The position numbers and the translations under genes were made by a program. The notes beneath the pieces were generated by a model. That model saw only the letters and a program-made list of their open reading frames with translations. It was not told the DNA's origin and ran no database searches. Below are positions 17,899 to 28,827 of a stretch of DNA of 34,951 nt, piece after piece; position 1 is the stretch's first letter, and every line of letters begins with the position of its first letter. Source of the stretch: Gammaproteobacteria bacterium (lineage in GTDB: Bacteria > Pseudomonadota > Gammaproteobacteria > Ga0077554 > Ga007554); NCBI GenBank assembly GCA_021731145.1, contig JAKFXX010000018.1, positions 1 through 34,951 of the forward strand. Reading direction: 5' to 3'.

Positions 17899-19923
17899 AT
17901 GAGCAAAACTTTTCATATTGATGTGCCCATGACGCCGGCGGGCGATCAGCCTGCGGCGATCAGCGCGCTTGTTGAGGGGCTGGAGGCCGGCCTGGTGAAG
18001 CAGACGCTACTCGGCGTGACCGGCTCAGGCAAGACCTTCACCATCGCCAACGTCATCCAGGCCGTGCAGCGCCCCACCTTGATCCTGGCCCCCAACAAGA
18101 CCCTGGCGGCGCAGCTTTATGGGGAGATGCGCGATTTCTTCCCGGACAACGCTGTGGAGTATTTCGTTTCCTATTACGATTATTACCAGCCCGAGGCCTA
18201 TGTCCCTGCTTCGGATACCTATATAGAGAAAGATTCCTCGATCAACGAGCACATCGAGCAGATGCGTTTGTCTGCCACCAAGGCGCTGTTGCAGCGCAGG
18301 GATTGCATCATTGTCGCCACGGTGTCCGCCATTTACGGCTTGGGTGATCCGCAGGCCTATCTGAGCATGGTGCTGCACGTGGTGCGCGGTGAAACGATCA
18401 ATCAGCGTGACCTGCTACGCCGTCTCGCCGATCTGCAATACACGCGCAACGACATCGAGCTGCACCGCGCCACCTACCGCGTGCGCGGCGAGGTGATCGA
18501 CATCTTTCCTGCGGAATCCGACCGCGAGGCATTGCGCATCGAACTGTTCGATGATGAAGTCGAGTCCCTGGCCTGGTTTGATCCGCTGACCGGCGAGATC
18601 CTGCGCCGCGTGCCGCGCGTGACCATCTTCCCCAAGAGCCACTACGTAACGCCGCGCCAGACCTTGCTCGACGCCATAGAGAGAATCAAAGACGAACTGC
18701 GCGAGCGGCTGGACTACCTGTATGCCCAGAACAAGCTGGTCGAGGCGCAGCGTCTTGAACAGCGCACGCGCTTTGATATCGAGATGATCATGGAGCTGGG
18801 CTATTGTTCCGGCATCGAAAACTACTCGCGCTATCTGTCGGGTCGCCCGGCAGGCGAGCCGCCGCCGACGCTGTTTGATTACCTGCCGAGTGGCGCGCTG
18901 CTGGTGATCGACGAAAGCCACGTCACCCTGCCGCAGCTGGGCGCCATGTACAAAGGCGACCGCTCGCGCAAGGAAAACTTGGTGAATTACGGTTTTCGCA
19001 TGCCGTCGGCGCTGGACAACCGTCCGTTGCGTTTCGATGAATTCGAGCGCATCGCGCCGCAGACTATTTATGTCTCTGCCACGCCGAGCCCTTATGAACT
19101 GGAACACTCCGGGGCGGTGGTCGAGCAGGTGGTGCGCCCCACGGGTCTGGTCGATCCCGAAATCGAGATACGCCCGGTGGGCACGCAGGTGGATGACCTG
19201 CTGTCGGAGATCAAAAAGCGCGCCGCGATTAGCGAGCGCGTTCTGGTGACCACGCTTACCAAGCGCATGTCAGAGGATCTCACTGACTATCTTTCCGATC
19301 ATGGCGTTAAAGTGCGCTATCTGCACTCGGACATCGACACCGTGGAGCGCGTCGAGATCATCCGCGACCTGCGGCTGGGCAAGTTCGACGTGCTGGTGGG
19401 CATCAATCTGTTACGCGAGGGACTGGATATCCCCGAGGTGTCGCTGGTGGCCATTCTTGATGCGGACAAAGAGGGCTTTTTACGCTCCGAGCGCTCCCTC
19501 ATCCAGACCATCGGCCGCGCCGCGCGCAACCTGCATGGCAGGGCGATTCTCTATGCGGACCGGATCACTGGCTCCATGGAACGCGCTATCGGCGAGACCG
19601 ATCGCCGCCGCAACAAGCAGATTGCCCACAATGAGGCTCACGGAATTACCCCGCGTGGCGTGGAAAAAACCATTTCCGACATCATGGAAGGGGCCTATCC
19701 GGGCAGCCCCGGTTCGCCCAAGCAATATGCCCAGATAGCCGATGAAATTGCGACGTATGCCGCACTCTCGCCTGAGAAGCTGATGCAAAAAATCAAGAAG
19801 CTGGAACAGCAGATGTACAAGCACGCCCGTGACCTGGAGTTCGAAGAGGCAGGCCGCATCCGGGATGAAATTCACAAGATCCAGCAATATGGCTTGGGGA
19901 TGCCGGATATGAAGGCGGGATGA
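17899..19923 (+). CDS. uvrB: Excinuclease ABC subunit UvrB
   Basis: UvrB verifies DNA damage delivered by UvrA and then recruits UvrC for incision in nucleotide excision repair. The 674-residue protein has Walker A GVTGSGKT at 39-46, the beta-hairpin region [13 protein letters not shown] around residue 90-105, the DESH box in [15 protein letters not shown], helicase motifs V and VI ([18 protein letters not shown]), and a C-terminal UVR motif ([19 protein letters not shown]). A TTG at 17872 is in frame, but [20 protein letters not shown] is the usual N-terminus. I saw no LexA box (CTG-N10-CAG) in the 70-bp upstream gap, so SOS control is not evident. Confidence 0.98.
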   Translation: MSKTFHIDVPMTPAGDQPAAISALVEGLEAGLVKQTLLGVTGSGKTFTIANVIQAVQRPTLILAPNKTLAAQLYGEMRDFFPDNAVEYFVSYYDYYQPEAYVPASDTYIEKDSSINEHIEQMRLSATKALLQRRDCIIVATVSAIYGLGDPQAYLSMVLHVVRGETINQRDLLRRLADLQYTRNDIELHRATYRVRGEVIDIFPAESDREALRIELFDDEVESLAWFDPLTGEILRRVPRVTIFPKSHYVTPRQTLLDAIERIKDELRERLDYLYAQNKLVEAQRLEQRTRFDIEMIMELGYCSGIENYSRYLSGRPAGEPPPTLFDYLPSGALLVIDESHVTLPQLGAMYKGDRSRKENLVNYGFRMPSALDNRPLRFDEFERIAPQTIYVSATPSPYELEHSGAVVEQVVRPTGLVDPEIEIRPVGTQVDDLLSEIKKRAAISERVLVTTLTKRMSEDLTDYLSDHGVKVRYLHSDIDTVERVEIIRDLRLGKFDVLVGINLLREGLDIPEVSLVAILDADKEGFLRSERSLIQTIGRAARNLHGRAILYADRITGSMERAIGETDRRRNKQIAHNEAHGITPRGVEKTISDIMEGAYPGSPGSPKQYAQIADEIATYAALSPEKLMQKIKKLEQQMYKHARDLEFEEAGRIRDEIHKIQQYGLGMPDMKAG

Positions 19924-20040
19924 GTGTCTTGAGGAATGAAGTGTTTACACGCCGTTAAACATTTGCTGACCAACACAGAAACAGTGAGCGCATTGGCTGG
20001 CGCGCGTCCTTCCATATCATCGTCAAACGAGATTCGGGCA

Positions 20041-20619
20041 ATGAAATACAATAAATTGACACGCTGGCTGCATGCCGGTATTGCGCTGGGTGTCACCTTG
20101 CAGCTATTGCTCAGTTTGGCTATGGAAACACCAAGGCCAGGTCGGCCTTTCGGCGGTCTGGAAGCGGCTGCTTTTGAGTCTCACGAAGTGGTTGGGTTAT
20201 TTGTGTTCGGCGTGCTGCTGTTGCACTGGCTTTTTCTATTGTCCGGTCATGTCCGGCTGGGGAGTGAACATTTGTTCCCATGGTTTTCACGGCAGCGCCG
20301 CGATGCCATGATTGATGAAATCAAGCAGCAATGGGCGCGGCGCCGCCTGGAGGACACGCAACAGCTCAGTACCGTTGCCGGTGCAACTCATGGCCTCGGC
20401 CTGCTGGTGACGAGTATCATGGCGATAACCGGCGTCATCGTCTATTTCGGTATGGCGGAAAACGGTGCGATGCCGCCCGCGGTGGATTTCATCAAGGAAA
20501 CACATGGTTTTTTCGCAACATTTATGTGGATCTACCTGGTCGGTCATGCGGGCGTTGGAATGGTCCATCAGCGGCTGGGGCATCACACAATTTCCGATAT
20601 GTTTGATTTGCGAAAATAG
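20041..20619 (+). CDS. Cytochrome b561-like membrane protein
   Basis: The 192-residue protein has four hydrophobic segments, near residues 11-28, 47-69, 116-138 and 154-177. Histidines suited to b-type haem lie at or near their ends: H11, H48, H62, H117, H155 and H169. This layout fits the prokaryotic cytochrome b561 / hydrogenase b-subunit superfamily, which moves electrons within the inner membrane. The electron donor and acceptor are unknown. MKYNKLTRWLHAG is the standard start for the family, so ATG 20041 is chosen over the longer frame from 19936. No partner redox gene lies beside it. Confidence 0.8.
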   Translation: MKYNKLTRWLHAGIALGVTLQLLLSLAMETPRPGRPFGGLEAAAFESHEVVGLFVFGVLLLHWLFLLSGHVRLGSEHLFPWFSRQRRDAMIDEIKQQWARRRLEDTQQLSTVAGATHGLGLLVTSIMAITGVIVYFGMAENGAMPPAVDFIKETHGFFATFMWIYLVGHAGVGMVHQRLGHHTISDMFDLRK

Positions 20620-20746
20620 ATTGGGTAGCGGTTTGGAGATTGCTATCGTCAAGAAAATCGCCGATCACCATAAGGCTCAAATAGCGCTGGATGAGGGGAT
20701 TGATCGTGCGGGGCTGAAGGTCGCCGTGCTGTTCCGGAGGGGGTGA
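20618..20746 (+). pseudogene. 3' remnant of a histidine kinase
   Basis: Downstream of the cytochrome gene the frame encodes GSGLEIAIVKKIADHHKAQI followed by LKVAVLFRRG and a stop. This matches the G2 box and last strand of the HATPase domain of sensor kinases (GSGLGLAIVKKIA...). No upstream kinase sequence is present; the frame runs into the cytochrome gene in another frame. It is a degraded 3' end and indicates a past deletion or replacement here. Confidence 0.6.
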
Positions 20747-20804
20747 GCGCTTTGGGCGTCCCGTCGCGCCGCCGCCTGTTTGGTGCCGGAATGTGAGATA
20801 TGGC

Positions 20805-20833
20805 TTGTAATTGCCCCCGGGATTATGTTATTT
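20805..20833 (+). promoter_or_regulatory. Candidate promoter of tRNA-Val and thrS
   Basis: TTGTAA (20805-20810) and TTATTT (20828-20833) are 17 bp apart and lie about 20 bp before the tRNA. The -10 match is only moderate. Confidence 0.35.
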
Positions 20834-20852
20834 TTTCGCCTCTTGAATAAGT

Positions 20853-20929
20853 AGGCGCGTAGCTCAGTTGGTTAGAGCACCACCTTGACATGGTGGGGGT
20901 CGTTGGTTCGAGTCCAATCGCGCCTACCA
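20853..20929 (+). tRNA. tRNA-Val (anticodon GAC)
   Basis: The 77-nt cloverleaf has acceptor stem AGGCGCG/CGCGCCT, D-stem GCTC, anticodon stem CCACC/GGTGG around loop TTGACAT (anticodon GAC), T-loop GGTTCGAGTCC and an encoded CCA end. It is 26 bp upstream of thrS and may share its transcript. Confidence 0.97.
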
Positions 20930-20955
20930 GAATTGCTGGTCCCACGTTTGTAATC

Positions 20956-22881
20956 ATGCCCATCATAACCCTTCCCGACGGTAGTCAGCGCAGCTTCGAT
21001 CATCCCGTGACCGTGCAACAGGTCGCCGCGAGCATTGGCGCCGGTTTGGCCAAGGCCGCTCTGGCGGGCAAGGTTGATGATCGGCTGGTCGACGCCTCGT
21101 TTGTCATCGAGCATGACGCCCACCTGGCGATTGTGACCGACAAAGGCCCCGAGGGTCTGGAAGTTATCCGCCATTCCTGTGCTCATTTGCTGGCGCAAGC
21201 CGTTAAGGCGCTGTTTCCCGATGCCCAGGTGACTATCGGCCCGGTGATCGAAGACGGTTTTTACTACGATTTCGCCTATCAGCGCCCCTTTACCCCGGAA
21301 GATCTCCAGGCCATCGAAGACAAGATGCTGGAATTGACTGCCCAGGATCTGCCGGTTTCCCGCTCGGTGATGCCGCGCGATGAAGCCGCGGTCTTCTTCC
21401 GCAACATGGGTGAGGAGTACAAGGCCAAGATCATTGAAGATATCCCGGCGCACGAGGTGTTATCTCTCTATAACCAGGGTGACTTTACCGATCTGTGCCG
21501 TGGTCCGCACGTGCCTTCGACCGGAAAGATAAAGGCCTTCAAGCTGATGAAGGTGGCCGGCGCATATTGGCGCGGCGATTCGAAAAACGCGATGTTGCAG
21601 CGCATCTATGGCACCGCTTGGATCGACAAGAAGGCGCTCGACGCCTATCTGCACCGCCTGGAAGAGGCTGAAAAGCGTGACCACCGCAAGATAGGCAAGG
21701 CCCAGGATCTGTTTCACCTTCAGGAAGAAGCGCCAGGCATGGTGTTCTGGCATCCCAAGGGGTGGGGCATTTGGCAGGTGGTGGAGCAGTACATGCGCCA
21801 AATATTCCGCGACAACGGCTATCAGGAAATCCGCACCCCGCAGGTGATGGACCGGGCGATGTGGGAAAAATCCGGGCACTGGGAAAATTACCGCGAGAAC
21901 ATGTTCACCACGCACTCCGAGTCGCGCGATTATGCGGTCAAGCCGATGAATTGTCCTGGGCACATCCAGGTGTTCAATCAGGGCTTGAAGAGCTACCGTG
22001 ATCTGCCGCTGCGCCTGGCCGAGTTTGGTTCCTGTCACCGCAACGAGCCCTCCGGCGCACTGCACGGCATCATGCGGGTGCGCGGCTTCACCCAGGATGA
22101 TGCGCATATTTTTTGTACCGAAGAACAGGTGCAGGAAGAAGTTTCCGTGTTCATCGATCTGGTGCGCAAGGTGTACGCAGACTTTGGTTTTAACGAGATT
22201 TTAGTGAAGCTCTCCACCCGCCCCGAAAAGCGTGTCGGCCTGGATGAGGCGTGGGACAGGGCGGAGCATGCGCTGGAGCAGGCACTCAATAGCAAAGGCC
22301 TGGCGTGGGATTTGCAGCCGGGCGAGGGCGCCTTCTATGGCCCGAAGATCGAGTTTTCGCTCAAGGATTCCATTGGGCGCGTCTGGCAATGTGGTACAGT
22401 GCAGCTTGATTTTTCCTTGCCGGAGCGGCTTGACGCGTCCTATATCTCCGAAGACAGCTCCCGGAAAGTGCCTGTCATGCTGCACCGTGCTATCCTGGGT
22501 TCGCTGGAGCGTTTTATCGGCATTTTGATCGAGCACCATGCGGGTTTTTTCCCGGCCTGGCTGGCGCCTGTTCAGGTGGTGGTGATGAATATTACCGATA
22601 AACAGGCCGAATATACGCAGGAAATTGAAGAATTACTGAGAAAACAGGGTTTCAGGGTCAAATCAGACTTGAGAAATGAGAAGATCGGCTTTAAAATTCG
22701 CGAGCACACGTTACAACGTGTGCCGTATCTCCTCGTTATAGGAGATCGCGAAGTGAATGAACGTTTGCTGGCCGTGCGTGCGCGTGGTGGAGAAGATCTG
22801 GGCAGCATGTCGCTTGATGCCTTCCTTGATCATCTCAATGCCGATATCGCGAGCCGCGGCCTTACTGTTTCGGAGGGTTAG
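20956..22881 (+). CDS. thrS: Threonine--tRNA ligase
   Basis: ThrS charges tRNA-Thr with threonine in the cytoplasm. The 641-residue length equals the usual bacterial enzyme. It has an N-terminal TGS domain ([18 protein letters not shown]), the editing domain with [10 protein letters not shown], class II catalytic motif 2 around [14 protein letters not shown] and [13 protein letters not shown], the zinc-site cysteine in MNCPGH, and a C-terminal anticodon-binding domain ending near [14 protein letters not shown]. The open frame extends back into the tRNA, but ATG 20956 gives the correct N-terminus. The infC ribosome binding site is inside its last codons, so the two genes are linked. Confidence 0.98.
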   Translation: MPIITLPDGSQRSFDHPVTVQQVAASIGAGLAKAALAGKVDDRLVDASFVIEHDAHLAIVTDKGPEGLEVIRHSCAHLLAQAVKALFPDAQVTIGPVIEDGFYYDFAYQRPFTPEDLQAIEDKMLELTAQDLPVSRSVMPRDEAAVFFRNMGEEYKAKIIEDIPAHEVLSLYNQGDFTDLCRGPHVPSTGKIKAFKLMKVAGAYWRGDSKNAMLQRIYGTAWIDKKALDAYLHRLEEAEKRDHRKIGKAQDLFHLQEEAPGMVFWHPKGWGIWQVVEQYMRQIFRDNGYQEIRTPQVMDRAMWEKSGHWENYRENMFTTHSESRDYAVKPMNCPGHIQVFNQGLKSYRDLPLRLAEFGSCHRNEPSGALHGIMRVRGFTQDDAHIFCTEEQVQEEVSVFIDLVRKVYADFGFNEILVKLSTRPEKRVGLDEAWDRAEHALEQALNSKGLAWDLQPGEGAFYGPKIEFSLKDSIGRVWQCGTVQLDFSLPERLDASYISEDSSRKVPVMLHRAILGSLERFIGILIEHHAGFFPAWLAPVQVVVMNITDKQAEYTQEIEELLRKQGFRVKSDLRNEKIGFKIREHTLQRVPYLLVIGDREVNERLLAVRARGGEDLGSMSLDAFLDHLNADIASRGLTVSEG

Positions 22882-22884
22882 AGT

Positions 22885-23400
22885 ATCGCCGCTGACAAAG
22901 AGGTTCGCCTCAATGATGAGATTAGGTCCCCGCAGGTTCGCCTGATCGGAGTCGATGGAGAGATGGTTGGCGTGGTTACCTCGAGAGAGGCGCTGCAAAT
23001 GGCTATCGAGGCCGAGCTGGATCTTGTGGAGATTGTCCCGAACGCGACGCCTCCAGTATGCCGCATCATGGATTATGGCAAGTTCCTGTTTGAAGAAAGC
23101 AAGAAGCGCCATGCGGCCAAAAAGAAACAGAAGCAAATCCAGGTTAAGGAAGTAAAGTTTCGGCCAGGGACGGAAGAAGGGGATTATCAGGTAAAACTAC
23201 GCAACCTGATACGTTTCCTGAGTGAAGGGGATAAGGCCAAGGTAACCATCCGGTTCCGTGGCCGAGAGCTGGTGCACCAGGAGCTCGGGTTCAAGATCGT
23301 AAAACGGCTTGAGGTCGATCTGGCGGAAGTCGGTGTTGTTGAACAGCATCCGAAAATGGAAGGCCGCCAGATGGTGATGGTTCTTTCCCCCAAGAAGTAG
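22885..23400 (+). CDS. infC: Translation initiation factor IF-3, with AUC start codon
   Basis: IF-3 binds the 30S subunit, prevents premature 50S joining and checks start-codon pairing. In-frame ATC at 22885 gives a 171-residue protein ([26 protein letters not shown]...), the standard length. GGAGG lies 8 nt upstream, at the very end of thrS. Starting at ATG 22963 would remove the conserved N-terminal region [16 protein letters not shown]. coli infC uses AUU, which lets IF-3 limit its own synthesis by rejecting weak starts; an AUC start implies the same autoregulation here. Other family landmarks are [21 protein letters not shown] and the C-terminal [15 protein letters not shown]. Confidence 0.95.
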   Translation: MAADKEVRLNDEIRSPQVRLIGVDGEMVGVVTSREALQMAIEAELDLVEIVPNATPPVCRIMDYGKFLFEESKKRHAAKKKQKQIQVKEVKFRPGTEEGDYQVKLRNLIRFLSEGDKAKVTIRFRGRELVHQELGFKIVKRLEVDLAEVGVVEQHPKMEGRQMVMVLSPKK

Positions 23401-23479
23401 GAGTGGTAATGCTGCCCTTTAGGGTATTGGCGCTCCTGCAAGGCAAACATTTAATATTAACGAATGCGGAGTTATTGTA

Positions 23480-23677
23480 ATGCCCAAGTTGAAAACCAAT
23501 AGCGGCGCGGCCAAGCGTTTCAAGCGCACGGCCTCTGGCGGCTTTAAACACAAACAATCGTTCCGTAACCACATCCTCACTAAAAAGAGCTCAAAGCGGA
23601 AGCGGCACTTGCGTCATAACGCGATGCTGGACCACTCCGATGTGGCAGGACTTAACCGCCTGCTGCCCAACAGTTAA
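23480..23677 (+). CDS. rpmI: 50S ribosomal protein L35
   Basis: This 65-residue, very basic protein starts [20 protein letters not shown] and has [11 protein letters not shown] in the middle, as in L35. It is a late-assembling component of the large subunit. Its ATG lies 79 bp after infC, with a good GGAG upstream. In relatives this intergenic stretch carries an L20-responsive structure; here I see only the short hairpin CCCTTTAGGG (near 23415-23424) and cannot confirm it. Confidence 0.98.
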   Translation: MPKLKTNSGAAKRFKRTASGGFKHKQSFRNHILTKKSSKRKRHLRHNAMLDHSDVAGLNRLLPNS

Positions 23678-23695
23678 GGAACGAGGAACTAAGCT

Positions 23696-24055
23696 ATGCC
23701 AAGAGTAAAACGTGGCGTTACCGCGCGCGCCAGACACAAAAAAATTATCGATCAGGCCAAGGGCCATCGTGGTAGACGCAATAGCGTTTTCCGCGTAGCA
23801 ACCCAGAGCGTCATCAAGGCCGGCCAGTATGCCTACCGTGATCGCCGCCAGAAGAAGCGCCAATTCCGCGCCCTGTGGATTACCCGCATCAACGCCGCCG
23901 CGCGTGAATGTGGCCTGTCCTACAGCCGCATGATCAACGGTCTGAACAAGGCCGCTGTGGCAATCGACCGTAAGGTTTTGGCTGATATTGCAGTCTATGA
24001 CAAAGCCGCATTCGCCTTATTGGCGGAAAAGGCCAAGGCTGGACTGTCGAGCTGA
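23696..24055 (+). CDS. rplT: 50S ribosomal protein L20
   Basis: L20 is an early 23S rRNA-binding protein required for large-subunit assembly, and in E. coli it represses translation of rpmI-rplT. The 119-residue length and start [20 protein letters not shown], then KGHRGRRN and [15 protein letters not shown], are characteristic. It starts 18 bp after rpmI and ends before a strong terminator hairpin that separates it from pheST. Confidence 0.98.
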   Translation: MPRVKRGVTARARHKKIIDQAKGHRGRRNSVFRVATQSVIKAGQYAYRDRRQKKRQFRALWITRINAAARECGLSYSRMINGLNKAAVAIDRKVLADIAVYDKAAFALLAEKAKAGLSS

Positions 24056-24106
24056 AAACATTGATGTGATTATCCGCCATCGTTGATGGCGGTGTAAGCG
24101 ATAAAG

Positions 24107-24146
24107 ACAGGGGAAAGGCCAAAACCTTTCCCCTGTTTTGTTATTT
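24107..24146 (+). terminator. Strong intrinsic terminator between rplT and pheS
   Basis: ACAGGGGAAAGG (24107-24118) pairs perfectly with CCTTTCCCCTGT (24125-24136) around a 6-nt loop and is followed by TTTGTTATTT. A second, T-less hairpin (CCGCCATC/GATGGCGG, 24074-24092) precedes it. This would end the thrS-infC-rpmI-rplT transcript or act as a pheST attenuator. I saw no phenylalanine-rich leader peptide (pheM-like), so a plain terminator is more likely. Confidence 0.85.
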
Positions 24147-24205
24147 GGGTCTGTAAGCCATAGTTCATTGTAATCTGTACATTTAGAATGATGGGAACAG
24201 CATAA

Positions 24206-25234
<1,029 letters not shown>

Positions 25235-25248
25235 TACGGTAAAGCATC

Positions 25249-27630
25249 ATGAAATTCAGCGAACACTGGTTGCGGGAATGGGTGAATCCCGCTATCAGCA
25301 CCGAACAATTATCCGTGCAGTTGACCATGGCTGGCCTGGAAGTCGATGCCATTGAGCCTGTCGCGCCTGCCTTTTCAAAAATAGTAGTAGGCGAGGTGCT
25401 GGAGGTTGTGCAGCATCCGGATGCCGAGCGTCTCAAGGTGTGCCAGGTGAATATCGGTGAGGCGCAGCCCTTGCAGATCGTGTGCGGTGCGGCCAATGTG
25501 CAGGCGGGTTTGCGCGTGCCCGCCGCGCTGGTAGGAGCACGGCTCCCCGGCGGGCTGGAAATCAAGCGCGCGAAACTACGTGGTGTCGAATCCTTCGGCA
25601 TGTTGTGCTCCACGAAAGAGCTGGGTTTGGCCGAAAGCTCTACTGGCTTGATGGTGTTGCCGCCCGATGCCGTACCCGGTGTTGATGTGCGCGCCTATCT
25701 TCAGCTCGACGATGTCAGCATTGAGTTGGGGATAACGCCGAATCGCGGTGATTGCCTGAGCATCGCCGGGATTGCGCGCGAGGCGGGGGTGTTGAATCGC
25801 TGTGCTGTCACGGTGCCGGGCATTGCGGAAGCGCCAGCTACCGTAACCGATGTGTTGCCGGTCGAAGTCGCCGCCCCCGCTGCGTGCCCGCGTTATGTGG
25901 GGCGTGTCATCAAGGGCGTCAACCCGGGTGCCGAGACGCCGCTGTGGATGCGCGAACGTCTGCGCCGCAGCGGTGTGCGCAGCATCAGCCCGGTGGTGGA
26001 CGTTACCAATTATGTTCTGCTGGAAATGGGGCAGCCGATGCACGCCTTTGATCTGGCGAAGCTGAGCGGCGGCATTCATGTGCGGTACGCTCGCGCAGGG
26101 GAGGCTATTACGCTATTGGATGGACAGCAGGTCACCCTCGAAGCAGGTACTTTGCTGATTTGCGATCAGCGCCAGCCGCAGGCTATCGCCGGGATCATGG
26201 GCGGGATGGACGCGGCGATCAGTGACGTGACGGATACGCTGTTTCTGGAAAGCGCCTTCTTTCCCCCGGCGGCTGTGAGTGGTCATGCGCGCCGCTACGG
26301 GCTGCATACAGATTCATCGCACCGCTTCGAGCGCGGGGTTGATCCAAGTCTGCCGCGACGCGCCATGGAGCGCGCTACAGCCTTGCTGCTGGCGATTGTA
26401 GGGGGGCAGGCGGGACCCGTGGTCGAGGCCGTGGCCCACGAACATCTGCCTGAACGCAAACCTATCAAGCTGCGCGCCGCACGCGTGCGGCGTTTGCTGG
26501 GTGTGATTATTCCTGGCGATCAGGTTGCGGACATCCTGGTACGGCTTGGGATGGGTGTGGTTCAAGAGGGGGAAGAGTGGCAGGTTACCCCACCGAGCTT
26601 CCGTTTTGATATTGCCATCGAGGCCGATCTCATCGAGGAAGTCGGGCGGATTTACGGCTATACAGAACTCCCCAGCACCCGGCCTGAGGGGCCGTTAATC
26701 ATTCATCCGCAGCCGGAATCACATCTTGATGTGGGGCGGATGCGCCAGGTATTGATAGATCGGGGTTATCAGGAGGCGATTACCTATAGTTTTGTCGACC
26801 CCGCTTTGCAGCGTGTGCTGGATCCGCAAACCGCCCCCTTGGCGCTGGCCAACCCGATTTCGGCGGATATGGCAGTGATGCGCACCAGTCTCTGGCCGGG
26901 CCTCATGCAGGCGCTGATATATAACCAAAATCGTCAGCAGGGGCGGATCAGGCTGTTTGAGACGGGCGTGAGATTCTTGCCGCAAGACAGCGAAATTAAA
27001 GAAGAAAAAATGATCGCTGGGATTGTTGCCGGTAACCTTGGTCCGGAGCAATGGGGCGAGCAGACGCGGTTTGCTGACTTTTATGATCTCAAGGCTGATG
27101 TCGAAACCTTGCTGGGATTGACTGCGTGTGCAAAGGAGTTTATTTTCACTCCAAAGCAACACCCGGCGCTTCATCCGGGCCAATCCGCCGCCATTACCCG
27201 GTGCGACGGTGAACTGGTAGGCTGGATAGGCACGGCTCACCCTGTCGTGGAGCGTGAGCTGGGATTGACGGGGCGCGCGTTACTGTTTGAGTTGCGCTTG
27301 TCGGCCATCGGGCTGGCGAGACTGCCGCGCTTCCATGAGCTATCCAAGTACCCGGCAATCCGCCGCGACATCGCTATCGTCGTGGATGAGACGGTTTCGG
27401 CGCAGGCCGTGCATGATTGCGCGACCGGTGTGGCTGGCGAGTTGCTACGGAACTTGCAGTTGTTTGATGTGTATCGAGGCAAAGGTATTGATCCTGGAAG
27501 AAAAAGTCTTGCGTTGGGCTTGACGTGGCAGGATTCTTCGCGCACTCTTACGGACGAGGATGTTAACGGCCTCATGGAAACAGTGTTAAATAAGCTTGGG
27601 TTGGACCTTGGCGCTAAATTGAGAGACTAG
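25249..27630 (+). CDS. pheT: Phenylalanine--tRNA ligase beta subunit
   Basis: PheT provides tRNA binding and editing functions to the synthetase. The 793-residue protein has the usual order: a start [14 protein letters not shown], a tRNA-binding OB fold (about 40-150, with [15 protein letters not shown] and [11 protein letters not shown]), the B3/B4 editing region ([20 protein letters not shown]), the B5 domain, the catalytic-like core ([13 protein letters not shown]) and a C-terminal FDX-ACB domain ([16 protein letters not shown] ending [10 protein letters not shown]). It is followed by ihfA after 4 bp, the conserved pheST-ihfA arrangement. Confidence 0.97.
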   Translation: MKFSEHWLREWVNPAISTEQLSVQLTMAGLEVDAIEPVAPAFSKIVVGEVLEVVQHPDAERLKVCQVNIGEAQPLQIVCGAANVQAGLRVPAALVGARLPGGLEIKRAKLRGVESFGMLCSTKELGLAESSTGLMVLPPDAVPGVDVRAYLQLDDVSIELGITPNRGDCLSIAGIAREAGVLNRCAVTVPGIAEAPATVTDVLPVEVAAPAACPRYVGRVIKGVNPGAETPLWMRERLRRSGVRSISPVVDVTNYVLLEMGQPMHAFDLAKLSGGIHVRYARAGEAITLLDGQQVTLEAGTLLICDQRQPQAIAGIMGGMDAAISDVTDTLFLESAFFPPAAVSGHARRYGLHTDSSHRFERGVDPSLPRRAMERATALLLAIVGGQAGPVVEAVAHEHLPERKPIKLRAARVRRLLGVIIPGDQVADILVRLGMGVVQEGEEWQVTPPSFRFDIAIEADLIEEVGRIYGYTELPSTRPEGPLIIHPQPESHLDVGRMRQVLIDRGYQEAITYSFVDPALQRVLDPQTAPLALANPISADMAVMRTSLWPGLMQALIYNQNRQQGRIRLFETGVRFLPQDSEIKEEKMIAGIVAGNLGPEQWGEQTRFADFYDLKADVETLLGLTACAKEFIFTPKQHPALHPGQSAAITRCDGELVGWIGTAHPVVERELGLTGRALLFELRLSAIGLARLPRFHELSKYPAIRRDIAIVVDETVSAQAVHDCATGVAGELLRNLQLFDVYRGKGIDPGRKSLALGLTWQDSSRTLTDEDVNGLMETVLNKLGLDLGAKLRD

Positions 27631-27634
27631 AATC

Positions 27635-27937
27635 ATGGCGTTGACAAAGGCGGAATTGGCTGAAAAATTGTTCGAAGACCTCGGATTGAACAAGCGTGAA
27701 GCCAAAGAACTGGTGGAAATGTTTTTTGAGGAGGTTCGCGACGCGTTGGCCAAAGGGGTGCAGGTCAAGCTCTCCGGTTTCGGCAATTTCAATCTGCGTG
27801 ACAAGCGGCAGCGCCCTGGGCGTAACCCCAAGACAGGCGAGGAGATTCCAATCACGTCACGCCGTGTCGTAACCTTTCATCCTGGTCAGAAATTAAAAGC
27901 GCGGGTAGAGGCGTATGCTGGAAGCCAGCAGCCATAA
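27635..27937 (+). CDS. ihfA: Integration host factor subunit alpha
   Basis: IHF-alpha pairs with IHF-beta to bend DNA in transcription, recombination and, in type I-E systems, spacer integration at the leader. The 100-residue protein begins [20 protein letters not shown] and contains the DNA-intercalating arm around [20 protein letters not shown]. Length and position after pheT are standard. Confidence 0.97.
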   Translation: MALTKAELAEKLFEDLGLNKREAKELVEMFFEEVRDALAKGVQVKLSGFGNFNLRDKRQRPGRNPKTGEEIPITSRRVVTFHPGQKLKARVEAYAGSQQP

Positions 27938-28271
27938 CGGATTGCCGGTCATTCCCGGCAAGCGCTACTTCACTATCGGTGAGGTAAGTGACCTGTGCGA
28001 TGTCAAGCCGCATGTGTTGCGCTACTGGGAGCAGGAGTTCCCCCAGCTCAAGCCTCTCAAACGGCGCGGTAACCGGCGTTATTATCAGCGGCAGGACGTG
28101 ATCATAGTGCGCCAGATCCGCAGCTTGCTCTATGAACACGGTTTCACTATCGGCGGCGCGCGCCAACGTTTGTCTGGCGACGATGCCAAGAGCGACGTTA
28201 CCCATAGCCAGCAGATTGTCCAGCAAATGCAGCATGAGCTGGAGGAGTTGCTGGATATTCTGAAAGGGTGA
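27915..28271 (+). CDS. MerR-family transcriptional regulator
   Basis: The 118-residue protein has an N-terminal MerR-type winged HTH ([27 protein letters not shown], then [12 protein letters not shown]) and a C-terminal helix ([20 protein letters not shown]) that would dimerise. No ligand-binding cysteines or extra domain follow. It overlaps the end of ihfA by 23 bp, an arrangement conserved in many gammaproteobacteria. Its regulon is not known from sequence. Confidence 0.92.
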   Translation: MLEASSHNGLPVIPGKRYFTIGEVSDLCDVKPHVLRYWEQEFPQLKPLKRRGNRRYYQRQDVIIVRQIRSLLYEHGFTIGGARQRLSGDDAKSDVTHSQQIVQQMQHELEELLDILKG

Positions 28272-28335
28272 TCGGCTATTGGACGATGCCGCAAAATTAA
28301 GTGAGCTGCAAAGCCGAATAAATGTCATTTTTTGT

Positions 28336-28365
28336 TTGTTATCAGATGTGCATTTGAAGTATCAT
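28336..28365 (+). promoter_or_regulatory. Candidate tRNA-Pro promoter
   Basis: TTGTTA (28336-28341) and TATCAT (28360-28365) are 18 bp apart. A GC-rich stretch TAGCCCCCTCG follows, resembling the discriminator of stringently controlled stable-RNA promoters. The tRNA begins about 45 bp after the predicted start. Confidence 0.5.
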
Positions 28366-28417
28366 TAGCCCCCTCGCTTCATCCCCAGTTGATATCCGCT
28401 GGGTGTACCAAAAAAAT

Positions 28418-28495
<78 letters not shown>

Positions 28496-28523
28496 CAATT
28501 ATCAATTTTCAGAATAGTATTAA

Positions 28524-28542
28524 GGCTCACGTCCGGTGAGCC
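28524..28542 (+). terminator. Hairpin downstream of tRNA-Pro
   Basis: GGCTCAC pairs with GTGAGCC around GTCCG, 30 bp after the tRNA. The following ATACTTCTTG is only weakly T-rich, so termination here is tentative. Between this and the repeat element at 28627 I see nothing. Confidence 0.35.
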
Positions 28543-28626
28543 ATACTTCTTGCGTAGCGGGATCCTCTCGCCTTCCATTTTCACAATAATTTTCTTTGTC
28601 ATTTCCTCCAGGGCGATATTCAATTA

Positions 28627-28750
28627 AACCCAGATTGTCCCATGCCCCAAAACCGTTCGCCCTGAGCCTGTCAAAGGGCCGGTCATGGTTCGACAAGCTC
28701 ACCACGAACGGCGTTACGCGCTCTATTTCGCCTAATGGACAATCTGGGTT
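28627..28750. repeat. MITE-like element with 14-bp terminal inverted repeats
   Basis: AACCCAGATTGTCC at 28627-28640 is repeated exactly inverted as GGACAATCTGGGTT at 28737-28750. Inside lies a second, imperfect inverted repeat (28653-28711) with arms starting CCGTTCGCCCTGAGCC and ending CACCACGAACGG, a type of repeat common between genes in many proteobacteria. The 124-bp unit has no coding capacity. It may be a non-autonomous mobile element or a REP pair framed by chance repeats. Confidence 0.6.
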
Positions 28751-28827
28751 AAAGTAACTAGCAGGACGTGGCGATATAGAGGCATTGTCTTCTAACCACA
28801 GCAGGGATAACCCAGAGGGAACAAATC

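Noticed and set aside
20872-21453. Minus-strand frame over tRNA-Val and the start of thrS, ending in [13 protein letters not shown]
   Set aside because: It runs antisense through a tRNA and thrS; such tRNA-antisense peptides are well-known annotation artefacts.
23401-23479. Possible L20-binding autoregulatory structure before rpmI
   Set aside because: Only a short CCCTTTAGGG hairpin is visible; a pseudoknot could not be supported by eye.
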